Assembly (NCBI GenBank): GCA_017540645.1
Contig: JAFYAQ010000022.1
Span: forward strand, 62,001 to 126,000
Direction of reading: 5' to 3'
DNA length: 64,000 nt
Source: Oscillospiraceae bacterium
GTDB lineage: Bacteria; Bacillota; Clostridia; Oscillospirales; Oscillospiraceae
Of the stretch, positions 36,847 through 45,057 are shown in pieces. Made by a program: the position numbers and the translations under genes. The stretch's first letter is position 1. Each line of letters begins with the position of its first letter. A model generated the notes under the pieces. The model was not told where the DNA came from, made no database searches, and saw only the letters and a program-made list of their open reading frames with translations.

Positions 36847-38460
36847 ATGAAGAGGAAGAGCTGGAACATAGAGGACCTGGCCGGGGCCCTTTGCGGCATA
36901 TTTGTGCTGTGCGCGCTGGTCGTCACCATCATTTCCGGCGCTGTGGGCAAAACAGTGGGGGCCAAGGCCGGAGACATCCCGGCAAGCGCCCAGACTCTGA
37001 CCGGCACTGCCCCCGGTCGGAACGGCGACGTGACCGTGCAGGTGGTCGCCGACCAGAATGCTATCTATTCCATCAAAGTCCTGAGCCACAAGGAGACCGA
37101 CGGCGTGGGAACGCCTGCGGTGGACAAGATCCCCGTATCCGTCTATGAGGCCCAGAGCCTTTCCGTAGACGCGGTCAGCGGCGCCACCATTACCTCGGAC
37201 GCCATCCGCGCCGCCATTGCCGATGCCCTTGCCTCCGGCGGGATCGACGCGGCTCTCTTCGGCGGCGACGAGATCATGGCATCCGGCGGTTCGGCGGTCA
37301 AGTGCAGCGTGGTTGCGGAGCGGGTGCAGACCCATTCCGGCGTCGTGGTGCTGACTGCCGCGGACTGGTCGGAGGAGTACCCTTACATCTACAACAGCTG
37401 GCTGCAGGACCGGGAAAACAGCTCCGTCACCGATTATCTGGTGGATTATCCCATGCTCAAGACCCTGTATGAGCCCTACGGCTTCTCCAAGGACTACAAG
37501 GCCGCCCGCGGTCACAGCTACACCCTGGAGGATGTGGTGGCCACCGAGCGCACCGGCCCCAACTCCAAGGCCAGCTGCTGGACCTGCAAGACGCCCCAGT
37601 ACACCAACATGGTCAATGAAGAGGGCGTATCCGCTTACGGTGGCTCCTTCATGGACCTGGTAGAGGTCATGACCGAGCCTGTCAGCTGCTACACCTGCCA
37701 CGCCAACACCCCCGGCGTGCTGACCATCACCCACACCTATTTGACCGACGGAGTGGGGGAGGACTTTGAGACTATCGACGCGGCCACCCTCTCCTGCGGC
37801 CAGTGCCATAATGAGTATTACTTTGATCCCGGCAACGGCGGCGCCACCACGCTGCCCCATGACAGCCTGGCCAGCATGAGCCCGGATGCCATTCTGGCCT
37901 ACTACAACGACGGCGCCAACTTCCCGGACGGCCAGCCCTTTGCCGACTACACCAATCCCCGTACCGGCGTACGGCAGATCAAGGTGCAGCATCCCGAGCT
38001 GGAGACCTTCCTGGGCGAGGGCAGCCCCCACCGGGGCAACTACACCTGCGCCGACTGCCACATGGGGCAGGCCACGGCGGAGGACGGCACCGTGTACGTC
38101 AACCACTACCTGATCAGCCCCCTGAACAATCCCACGCTCATTGAGAACGAGTGCGCCCGCTGCCACGTGGATCTGGTCAGCGAGGTACACGCCGTGCAGG
38201 AGCGCATCGAGGCGCGGACCTACACCATCGGCTATGAACTGGAATTCCTGACCGAACGTCTGGCCCAGGCCGTGGAGGCCGGGGAGCTGAATGAGACAGA
38301 GCTTGACCAGATCCGCTCGCTGGCCCGGGACGCCCAGTATTATTGGGACTTTGTCTTCGTGGAGAACGCCGAGGGCGTCCACAATCCTGCGCTGACCGAC
38401 TATTGCCTGGACAAAGCTGCCGAGCTGTGCAACCAAGCGCTGGGCATGTTCTCGCGCTGA
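36847..38460 (+). CDS. nrfA: Pentahaem nitrite reductase NrfA with N-terminal FMN-binding domain
   Basis: This 537-residue protein is membrane-anchored and acts outside the cytoplasm. Residues 11-36 form one membrane segment. Residues about 55-130 are an FMN-binding domain with the flavinylation motif SGAT, Thr114 being the expected site for covalent FMN (added by ApbE, not in this window). Residues about 150-537 are NrfA, which reduces nitrite to ammonium with six electrons: active-site haem motif CWTCK (244-248), then CYTCH (281-285), CGQCH (317-321), CADCH (401-405) and CARCH (436-440). The calcium and active-site pattern KVQHPE is also kept. No NrfH quinol dehydrogenase gene is nearby, so the flavin domain may deliver electrons. 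ResB and CcsA follow. Confidence 0.92.
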   Translation: MKRKSWNIEDLAGALCGIFVLCALVVTIISGAVGKTVGAKAGDIPASAQTLTGTAPGRNGDVTVQVVADQNAIYSIKVLSHKETDGVGTPAVDKIPVSVYEAQSLSVDAVSGATITSDAIRAAIADALASGGIDAALFGGDEIMASGGSAVKCSVVAERVQTHSGVVVLTAADWSEEYPYIYNSWLQDRENSSVTDYLVDYPMLKTLYEPYGFSKDYKAARGHSYTLEDVVATERTGPNSKASCWTCKTPQYTNMVNEEGVSAYGGSFMDLVEVMTEPVSCYTCHANTPGVLTITHTYLTDGVGEDFETIDAATLSCGQCHNEYYFDPGNGGATTLPHDSLASMSPDAILAYYNDGANFPDGQPFADYTNPRTGVRQIKVQHPELETFLGEGSPHRGNYTCADCHMGQATAEDGTVYVNHYLISPLNNPTLIENECARCHVDLVSEVHAVQERIEARTYTIGYELEFLTERLAQAVEAGELNETELDQIRSLARDAQYYWDFVFVENAEGVHNPALTDYCLDKAAELCNQALGMFSR

Positions 38461-38475
38461 GCTGCAAAAACCGAT

Positions 38476-38508
38476 GCCGCCCGTCCTTCGGGATGGGCGG
38501 CTCTCTTA
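38476..38508 (+). terminator. UUCG-loop hairpin between nrfA and resB
   Basis: GCCGCCCGTCC (38476-38486) pairs with GGATGGGCGGC (38491-38501), with one G-T pair, around an extra-stable TTCG loop. The tail TCTCTTAT is partly T-rich. It may attenuate expression of the maturation genes or stabilise nrfA mRNA. Confidence 0.6.
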
Positions 38509-38521
38509 TATGGGATTACGT

Positions 38522-39778
38522 ATGAAAAAGATTCTCTCTTATCTTCGCTCCATGCGCTTTGGAATATTACTGCTGGTGCTGATCGCGCTGTTGTCCGTGG
38601 CGGGCTCTGTGATCCCCCAGGAGCGGGAGCTTGCCTGGTATGTGGAAAACTACCCCGGTGCCCATCCAACGATCTTTTTTCTGCAGCTCTACCGAGTGTT
38701 TCAAAGCTGGTATTTCCTTTTGCTGCTGGGGCTTCTGTGTGTGAATCTGACCCTCTGCTCTCTGCTCCGCGGCCGTTCGCTGCTGGGCTCCCGGGAGCGG
38801 CTGCTCTCCGCCTGCGCCGGGATGAAAAACAGTGTCCCCTTGAGCGGGGAGGGCCTTATCCGGCTGGAACAGCATCTGAAGAGCAAGGGCTGCCGATCCG
38901 CGGAATTTGGCCGGACCCGGGTGTATTACAAGCATCTCCCGGGCGCCTGGGGCAGTTTCGTGACCCATCTTTCCATTTTGCTGACGGTCATCGTGGGAGC
39001 CATGGCTTTGACTCTGCCCCAGGTGACGGATATGGATTGCCTGCCCGGGGAGAGCGTCACCCTGAAGGACCCAAACGGCGGTACGGCCCGCTTTACCGTC
39101 AGCGACTTTCGCACCAATGATGCCGGCGGCCGGCTGGACTTTGCCAGCCGGTTGACCGTTACCCTGCCCGACGGACGCTCTCGCCTCGGAGAGATCAGCG
39201 TCAATCACCCCCTGTCCTTCGGACCTTACAAGGTCTACCAGCAAAGCTACGGCACCGCCGGCTCTGTCACGGTGACGAATCTGCAGAACCAGGGCTCGGA
39301 CAGCTTTGCCCTGACGGATCTCTCCTTCCTGTCCATGGACAACCAGAGCGGTGTCTGGTTCGTGGCACTCTACCCGGACTATCTGATCAACGCCAATGGC
39401 GAGATCCTGCCGGTGAATACCGGAGATCCCGCCTATCCCCACCCGGTCTACCATGTGCAGACCGTAAACGGGGAGGAGAGGGAGGACCGCCTGCTTTTCC
39501 CGGGGGACACGGTGGAGATCGGGGCGCTGCGTTTTCGTTTTGATGAGCCCCTGCGCTACCCCGGACTGCGCATCAAGGTCACGCCCTCCTGGATCGAGCC
39601 GCTGCTGATCGCCTGCTTTGCGCTGATGATCGCCGGGCTATATCTGCTGTTTTTCCTGCCGCCGGTGCTGGTACGGCTGGACGACGAGGGCTATGCCGTC
39701 GGCGGACCGAAGCCGGAGGGAATGCGGTTGGAGCTTATGGACCTGCTGAATATGGATAAAGGGGAGGCGCATTCATGA
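38522..39778 (+). CDS. resB: Cytochrome c biogenesis protein ResB (CcsB/Ccs1)
   Basis: This 418-residue membrane protein is half of the System II haem-attachment complex. It has three membrane segments near the N-terminus (RMKKILSYLRSMRFGILLLV start, FLLLLGLLCVNLTLCSLL, WGSFVTHLSILLTVIVGAMAL), a large extracytoplasmic domain and a last membrane segment near residue 365-385 (LLIACFALMIAGLYLLFF). ATG 38522 is preferred to an in-frame ATG four codons upstream. It overlaps ccsA as ATGA. With CcsA it should attach haem to NrfA. Confidence 0.9.
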   Translation: MKKILSYLRSMRFGILLLVLIALLSVAGSVIPQERELAWYVENYPGAHPTIFFLQLYRVFQSWYFLLLLGLLCVNLTLCSLLRGRSLLGSRERLLSACAGMKNSVPLSGEGLIRLEQHLKSKGCRSAEFGRTRVYYKHLPGAWGSFVTHLSILLTVIVGAMALTLPQVTDMDCLPGESVTLKDPNGGTARFTVSDFRTNDAGGRLDFASRLTVTLPDGRSRLGEISVNHPLSFGPYKVYQQSYGTAGSVTVTNLQNQGSDSFALTDLSFLSMDNQSGVWFVALYPDYLINANGEILPVNTGDPAYPHPVYHVQTVNGEEREDRLLFPGDTVEIGALRFRFDEPLRYPGLRIKVTPSWIEPLLIACFALMIAGLYLLFFLPPVLVRLDDEGYAVGGPKPEGMRLELMDLLNMDKGEAHS

Positions 39779-40563
39779 ATTTGCTGTTTTTTGTAGTCTT
39801 TGGGGCGTACTTTCTGGCGGTGATCGCTCAGTTCTCCGCCACGGCTTTCAAAAAAGAGAAGCTGGCCAGAATCGCCTGGTGGCTGTTTCTTGCCGCCTTT
39901 GCGCTGCATTCCCTGTTCCTTGTGCTGCGGGGCGTCATCGCCCGGCGGCTGCCGCTGTCCAATCAGTTTGAGTTCGCCTGCGCCTTTGCCTGGGGCATCG
40001 CGCTGCTGCTGATCGTGCTGCGCGATAAAACAAAAGCCGACTGGCTCAGTGCGGCTGCCATGCCCGCGGCACTGCTGGTGCTCACCTATGCCGCGCTGCA
40101 GCCCCGGGAGATCACAGAACTGATGCCCGCTCTGCGCAGCGCCTGGTTCGGCATCCACATCGGTTCCGCTGTGTTTTCCTACAGCGCCTTTGTGCTGGCC
40201 GGCTGCGCCGGTCTACGCTATATCCGTGGGGGAAAGACCGCCGATCCGGATGACAGAAAGCAGCGGCAGACGGACTATCTGATCTACCGCCTGGTGGGCT
40301 TCGGCTTCCTCTTCCTGACGGTCGTGATCCTCTCCGGCGCCATCTGGGCCGAACAGGCCTGGTCCGCTTTCTGGACCTGGGACCCCAAGGAGACCTGGGC
40401 GCTGATCACCTGGATCATCTACGCGGTGTACCTGCATCTTCGGCTGCGCCGAAAGATGGACCCGGCTGTCCTGGCCTGGTATGTCATCATCGCGGTGCCG
40501 GTGGTGCTGTTTACCTTCGCCGGAGTCAACACCCTTTTGCCCGGACTCCACAGTTACGGTTGA
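39775..40563 (+). CDS. ccsA: Cytochrome c biogenesis protein CcsA (ResC)
   Basis: This 262-residue polytopic membrane protein handles haem export and ligation with ResB. It has about seven membrane segments and the haem-handling Trp-rich motif WTWDPKETWALITW, the CcsA form of the WWD domain, flanked by conserved histidines. It is coupled to resB by a 4-base overlap. The combination nrfA-resB-ccsA is a self-contained unit for making and maturing the cytochrome. Confidence 0.93.
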   Translation: MNLLFFVVFGAYFLAVIAQFSATAFKKEKLARIAWWLFLAAFALHSLFLVLRGVIARRLPLSNQFEFACAFAWGIALLLIVLRDKTKADWLSAAAMPAALLVLTYAALQPREITELMPALRSAWFGIHIGSAVFSYSAFVLAGCAGLRYIRGGKTADPDDRKQRQTDYLIYRLVGFGFLFLTVVILSGAIWAEQAWSAFWTWDPKETWALITWIIYAVYLHLRLRRKMDPAVLAWYVIIAVPVVLFTFAGVNTLLPGLHSYG

Positions 40564-40628
40564 GCACGCGCAGCCTGCAAGCTGAGCGGATGGTTGATAA
40601 AGATACTAAAAATGGGAGGATAGCATTT

Positions 40629-42044
40629 ATGAGAAGGACCAAGATCATCTGCACCATCGGACCTGCCAGCGAGGATCCCGCGGTTTTTCGCGCCATGTGC
40701 CTGCAGGGCCTGAATGTGGCCCGCCTGAATTTTTCCCATGGCACCCATGAGGAGCATCAAAAAAAGATCGACATGATCAAGGCGGTCCGCCAGGAGCTGG
40801 GCCTCCCCATTGCCATCATGCTGGATACCAAAGGCCCCGAGTATCGCATCAAGACCTTCCGTGACGGGAAAATCAGCCTCCTGGACGGGGCGGACTTTAC
40901 CTTCACCACCCGGAACGTGGTGGGGGATGAGAGCATCGTCTCTGTCAGTTACCCGGGACTTTCGGATGATCTCTCGGTGGGAGACCGCATCCTTGTCAAC
41001 AACGGTCTGGTGATCTTTGAAGTTCGGGCCATCGAGGGCAGCGAGATCCACTGCAAGGTCCTTGTGGGCGGGGTGCTGTCTGACCGCAAGAGCATGAGCT
41101 TCCCCGGAAAGGTGATGCGTCAGGCCTACATGAGCGATCAGGATCGGGCAGACCTGCGCTTCGGCATCCGCAACGGCGTGGACTTTGTGGCCGCCTCTTT
41201 TGTCTCCTGCAAGCAGGATATCGTGGATCTCAAGACCTTCCTGGCGGAAAACGGCGGAGAGGATATCAACGTGATCGCCAAGATCGAAAACCAGTCCGGT
41301 GTGGACAACATCGATGAGATCTGCTCGGTTTGCGAGGGCGTCATGGTGGCACGGGGCGATCTGGGCGTGGAGGTGCCGTTCACCGAGCTGCCTGCCATCC
41401 AGAAATACCTGATCACCAAGTGCCGTATGCTGGGCAAGCAGGTGATCACCGCCACAGAGATGCTGGAGAGCATGATCACCAATCCCCGCCCCACCCGCGC
41501 CGAGATCAGCGACGTGGCCAACGCCGTCTACGACGGCACCAGCGCCATCATGCTCTCCGGCGAGTCCGCCATGGGAAAGTACCCGGTGGATGCCGTGCGC
41601 ACCATGTCCGAGATCGCCGAAGAGACGGAAAAACACATCGACTACATCGGCCACTTCCAGACGCAGAGCTTTGCCATCCACAACCGGGTGGACGCGATCT
41701 CCCACGCGGCCTGCACCATGGCCATCGACCTGGATGCCAAAGCCATCGTGGTCACCTCCATCAGCGGATTGACCGTACGCATGGTCTCCCGCTTCCGGGC
41801 ACCGATCACCATTCTCGGCCTGGCCACCGGAGAGCGTGTCTGGTACAAGCTGGCCATGTCCTGGGGCGTGGTGCCGCTGCTGACCGAGCATTTCCCCAGC
41901 ATGGAGGTCCTGAACTACTTCGCTCTTCGGGAAGCCAAGCGGATCCTGAAGCTGGATGCGGGGGACACTGTGGTCATGACCGGCGGCAACACCAGCGGCG
42001 AGAGCGGCAATACCAATGTGATCCGCATCGAGACAGTGCACTGA
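40629..42044 (+). CDS. pyk: Pyruvate kinase
   Basis: This 471-residue glycolytic enzyme converts phosphoenolpyruvate and ADP to pyruvate and ATP. Motifs include TKIICTIGPAS, NVARLNFSHGTHEEH, IMLDTKGPEYRI, the catalytic stretch VIAKIENQSGVDNIDEI, VMVARGDLGVEV and ATEMLESMI. It lacks the extra C-terminal PEP-utiliser-like domain found in many Bacillus forms. ATG 40629 follows a GGGAGGAT site; the frame is open upstream but without a start signal. Confidence 0.97.
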   Translation: MRRTKIICTIGPASEDPAVFRAMCLQGLNVARLNFSHGTHEEHQKKIDMIKAVRQELGLPIAIMLDTKGPEYRIKTFRDGKISLLDGADFTFTTRNVVGDESIVSVSYPGLSDDLSVGDRILVNNGLVIFEVRAIEGSEIHCKVLVGGVLSDRKSMSFPGKVMRQAYMSDQDRADLRFGIRNGVDFVAASFVSCKQDIVDLKTFLAENGGEDINVIAKIENQSGVDNIDEICSVCEGVMVARGDLGVEVPFTELPAIQKYLITKCRMLGKQVITATEMLESMITNPRPTRAEISDVANAVYDGTSAIMLSGESAMGKYPVDAVRTMSEIAEETEKHIDYIGHFQTQSFAIHNRVDAISHAACTMAIDLDAKAIVVTSISGLTVRMVSRFRAPITILGLATGERVWYKLAMSWGVVPLLTEHFPSMEVLNYFALREAKRILKLDAGDTVVMTGGNTSGESGNTNVIRIETVH

Positions 42045-42066
42045 TAAGAAGCCGAGTAAAAAGCAA

Positions 42067-42106
42067 GGGCAGCGAAGCCGCATGGCGACGCTGCCCAACT
42101 TGTTTT
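42067..42106. terminator. Terminator between pyk and the reductase gene
   Basis: GGGCAGCG (42067-42074) pairs with CGCTGCCC (42089-42096), enclosing an inner GCC/GGC stem, with TTGTTTT on one side and AAAAAGC on the other. It probably works in both directions for the convergent genes. Confidence 0.8.
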
Positions 42107-42113
42107 AAACGAT

Positions 42114-43322
42114 TTATTCGCCGACATATTCGCCCGGGACCTCCAGCACCATGTCGGATAGGGGGAAGGTCGCGCAGGGATGGATATATCCGGAGGTCTT
42201 GTCCGCATAGCGGCGGCTTTCATTTTCCGGCGGGACAAAGAATTCGCCGGCGATGACCTTGCTGCGGCACCAGCCGCACTCGCCGCTGCGGCACCGGGAC
42301 GGGACCGTAAGGCCGGCGCGTTCCAGCGCCACCAGAATGGGCTCCTCGGCAATGGCGGATACGGCGGTCTCCCTGGGCCCCTGTCGTACGGTGATGGTAT
42401 AGCTCATTCCCTTGGCGGAGGCGGGAAACTCCGGATGGGCGGCGATGTTTTTCGTCACTCCCAGAAGCTCCCGCCGCACATTTTTGCGCGGCAGCGCCAG
42501 CTTTTCCAGCTCGGCGTCCAGGAAGCGGTACATGGCCTCCGGACCGCAGATAAAGAGACTGTAGTCCTCCGGCGCGTACTTATTCACCAGCTCGGCGGTC
42601 AGGAAGCCGTGTTCAAAGCCCGGCTTCTCCTCGTCGGAAAGGACATGGATGACATGGATTTTATCGTTCCTCGTCAGCTCTGCCAGTTCGCCCTTAAAGA
42701 GGATCTGATCCTCCGTCCGGCTGCCGAAGAGGATGGTGAGGTTGAAATCCTCGGTGCCGTCGATGATGGCCCGCGCCATGGAGAGGAAGGGAGTGATGCC
42801 GCTGCCGCCGGCCAGAGCCAGAATGTTCTTGGGATCCCGCAGCTCCTCGTAGTAGAAATTGCCCTGCGGCGCGGAGGCGAAGAAGATATCGCCCACCTTG
42901 GCATCTTCCAGCAGGCGGTCCGCCGCAAAGCCGCCGGGATTTGCCCGGACCGTCAGCTCATAACGTCCGGCCAGGGCATCTTTGGGGGCGGAGCTGATGG
43001 AATAGGGCCTGGACAGAACGCTGTCCCCCAGTTTCAGCTTCAAGGACAGGTACTGCCCCGCCCGGAAGTACGCCAGCGGAGAGTCGTCCGCACTCTCCAG
43101 CACGAAGGTCTTGGCTCCGGCGCCGGTATGGTTGATGATTTTGGATACCACCAGCTTTTGATAGTCCGGATGCAGCGCCTTGGCCTTTTGGTTGATGGGA
43201 TAGTCCGCGGTGATCTCCTTGGCGGGGGCCGCCTGGATGGCCGCCTCCCGAACCTTGGACATGTTTTTGAATTTCAGCATATCAAGGGCGCCGATCAGCC
43301 CGACTTTCACATTCACCGCCAT
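42114..43322 (-). CDS. NAD(P)H-flavin reductase with C-terminal 2Fe-2S ferredoxin domain
   Basis: This 402-residue protein has a ferredoxin-NADP reductase core: FAD motif RPYSISS, nucleotide-binding GGSGITPFLSMAR and the end motif FICGPEAMYRFL. A plant-type 2Fe-2S domain follows, with cysteines in CRSGECGWC and a distant HPCATFP. Electrons would flow from NAD(P)H through FAD to the cluster and then to a partner. The first ~50 residues are extra to the usual core. Its gene starts on the last base of the CrtI-like flavoprotein gene (TGATG), so that protein is the likely partner. Confidence 0.88.
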   Translation of the reverse strand: MAVNVKVGLIGALDMLKFKNMSKVREAAIQAAPAKEITADYPINQKAKALHPDYQKLVVSKIINHTGAGAKTFVLESADDSPLAYFRAGQYLSLKLKLGDSVLSRPYSISSAPKDALAGRYELTVRANPGGFAADRLLEDAKVGDIFFASAPQGNFYYEELRDPKNILALAGGSGITPFLSMARAIIDGTEDFNLTILFGSRTEDQILFKGELAELTRNDKIHVIHVLSDEEKPGFEHGFLTAELVNKYAPEDYSLFICGPEAMYRFLDAELEKLALPRKNVRRELLGVTKNIAAHPEFPASAKGMSYTITVRQGPRETAVSAIAEEPILVALERAGLTVPSRCRSGECGWCRSKVIAGEFFVPPENESRRYADKTSGYIHPCATFPLSDMVLEVPGEYVGE

Positions 43323-44869
43323 CAGTGCTCGCCTCCTTCCTCACGAAGATCCTTCAATGCCAGCCGTGCCATCAGTCTGCCGCAGACATAGGCGGAGCTG
43401 TAACCGTCACCCCGGGGTCCGGCCGCGCCGATGGGCCGCAGTCCCTTGATGGGGTAGTCGCTGCCGAGCATCATCATCCGGGCCATCATGCCGTCCCATT
43501 CCGCCGTCTCAAAACCGTAGACGCTGCCCTCGGGCGTGCCCAGATAGCGGGCAAAGGTCCAGGGGGAGGCCACACAGATCTCTTCGATATAGGGGGCGAT
43601 GTCGATGCCGGCGCGCTCCTTCAGCAAACGGATGAACTTCTTTGCGTACTTGTTCTTGAGGGCCACATAGTCCTCCTGGGACAGATCGCCCCACTCCTCC
43701 GCATTGCCCATGGAGGTGAAGAAGCCTACGGATGTACCGGGAGGGGAGGCCTGGGGATTGGCGATGTTGTTGCACAGGAAAATGGTGAAGTTGTTGGTCT
43801 CATAGCCGCCCAGAATGTCGCGATACTCCTTGGCGGAGTCCGAAGTACCTGCCAGGAAGATGCAGTAATCGTGGATGCCCAGCTCCTCGGCGGTCTTGTT
43901 CAGACCTACATATACCGTATACATCCGGGCGCTGTAGTTGTGATTCCGGGCCGCGGAGAGCTTTTTCTCCCGCTCCGGCACCAGCTCCTTGGGCATCATC
44001 TTCGCGTAGATGATGTCGGGGTTGATGTTGGCCAGCGCGTACTTGCACTCCACCACGCCCATGCTGGTCTTCACGCCGCAGAGCCGGTCACCGTTGAACA
44101 GAAATTCCTCCGCCCGGCAGTTGAACCAGAACTCGCCGCCCAGCTCCCGGAAGCGCTCCACCATGGCGTTGCTGATCTCATGGGAGGTGTGGGCGGGAAT
44201 GTAGGCGGCCCGCGTCACATACTTCATGAACATGTTGCAATAGTGGATGAAGGCCATGCGGGTCATGTCCACGCCCAGATATCCCCAGTAGGTGGACATG
44301 ATATCCTGGCATTTTTTGGGGAGCTTGATAGCATCCCAGACCTTCTTTACCGGGTAGGAGCCGGTGCGCAGCAGATTCGGGAATTTTTCCTTGAGCACCT
44401 TGGAGTCCGCATGGCCGTTGGAGGCGCTGATGTACGCCGTTCCCGCCATGGTCTCCTCCAGCAGCTCAAAGTATTCCTCCATCTTTGCCCGGCTGCCGGG
44501 TACATAGACCTCCATCTGCTCGATGAAAGCCTCCTTGCCCGAGGGCATAGTGACGTCCATGGGAGAGCCGTCCGTGTACTGACTGATGATGCGGAAACAA
44601 TCGGGCACCGGCTTCCAGTCGACCTTGACCCCATATTCCTCCATCATCTGCCGGATCTCTCCCGGGTCCTCCGCGGTACCGATGTCGCACAGCTCATGGA
44701 GAGAGGGCTCGAACTCGAACCGACCCCGCACAAAGCTGGTGGCGCAGCCGCCGGGCAAATTGTGCTGCTCGATGAGCAGGACCTTTTTGCCCTCCGATGC
44801 GCAGTGGAGCGCCGCCGACAGACCCGCGTTGCCTGCGCCGACGACCACAATGTCATATTGCTTGCTCAT
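43322..44869 (-). CDS. CrtI/phytoene-desaturase-like FAD oxidoreductase
   Basis: This 515-residue flavoprotein has the dinucleotide-binding start IVVVGAGNAGLSAALHCA, the QHNLPGGCATSF segment typical of phytoene desaturase and carotenoid isomerase relatives, and the C-terminal FAD motif GLRPIGAAGPRGDGYSSAY. The substrate pocket cannot be read from sequence and no carotenoid genes are nearby, so carotenoid chemistry should not be assumed. The tight coupling with a ferredoxin-type reductase suggests a reductive or isomerising reaction on a hydrophobic substrate. It has a good promoter (TTGAGT-17-TATAAT). Confidence 0.85.
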   Translation of the reverse strand: MSKQYDIVVVGAGNAGLSAALHCASEGKKVLLIEQHNLPGGCATSFVRGRFEFEPSLHELCDIGTAEDPGEIRQMMEEYGVKVDWKPVPDCFRIISQYTDGSPMDVTMPSGKEAFIEQMEVYVPGSRAKMEEYFELLEETMAGTAYISASNGHADSKVLKEKFPNLLRTGSYPVKKVWDAIKLPKKCQDIMSTYWGYLGVDMTRMAFIHYCNMFMKYVTRAAYIPAHTSHEISNAMVERFRELGGEFWFNCRAEEFLFNGDRLCGVKTSMGVVECKYALANINPDIIYAKMMPKELVPEREKKLSAARNHNYSARMYTVYVGLNKTAEELGIHDYCIFLAGTSDSAKEYRDILGGYETNNFTIFLCNNIANPQASPPGTSVGFFTSMGNAEEWGDLSQEDYVALKNKYAKKFIRLLKERAGIDIAPYIEEICVASPWTFARYLGTPEGSVYGFETAEWDGMMARMMMLGSDYPIKGLRPIGAAGPRGDGYSSAYVCGRLMARLALKDLREEGGEH

Positions 44870-44922
44870 TTACGGTGAACACCTCCCTGTATAGTTGTCT
44901 GGCCTGTTCCGATGCCGATCTG

Positions 44923-44951
44923 ATTATAGAACAGAAATTAGCCGAACTCAA
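44923..44951 (-). promoter_or_regulatory. Promoter of the CrtI-like/reductase operon
   Basis: On the minus strand TTGAGT (44946-44951) and TATAAT (44923-44928) are 17 bp apart. A GGGAGGTG ribosome site follows before ATG 44869. Confidence 0.75.
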
Positions 44952-44992
44952 CAAATAAACCGTGAAAAGTATAAAAATGTTATGATAAATAT

Positions 44993-45027
44993 ACAAAAAA
45001 GGAGCCTGCGGACAGACCGCAGACTCC
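44993..45027 (-). terminator. Terminator after the aldehyde dehydrogenase gene
   Basis: GGAGCCTGCGG (45001-45011) pairs with CCGCAGACTCC (45017-45027), one mismatch-type pair. On the minus strand the stem is followed by a run of six T (complement of 44995-45000). Confidence 0.85.
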
Positions 45028-45057
45028 CTGTGGCGTACAAGGCGGGAGAAAGAGAGA

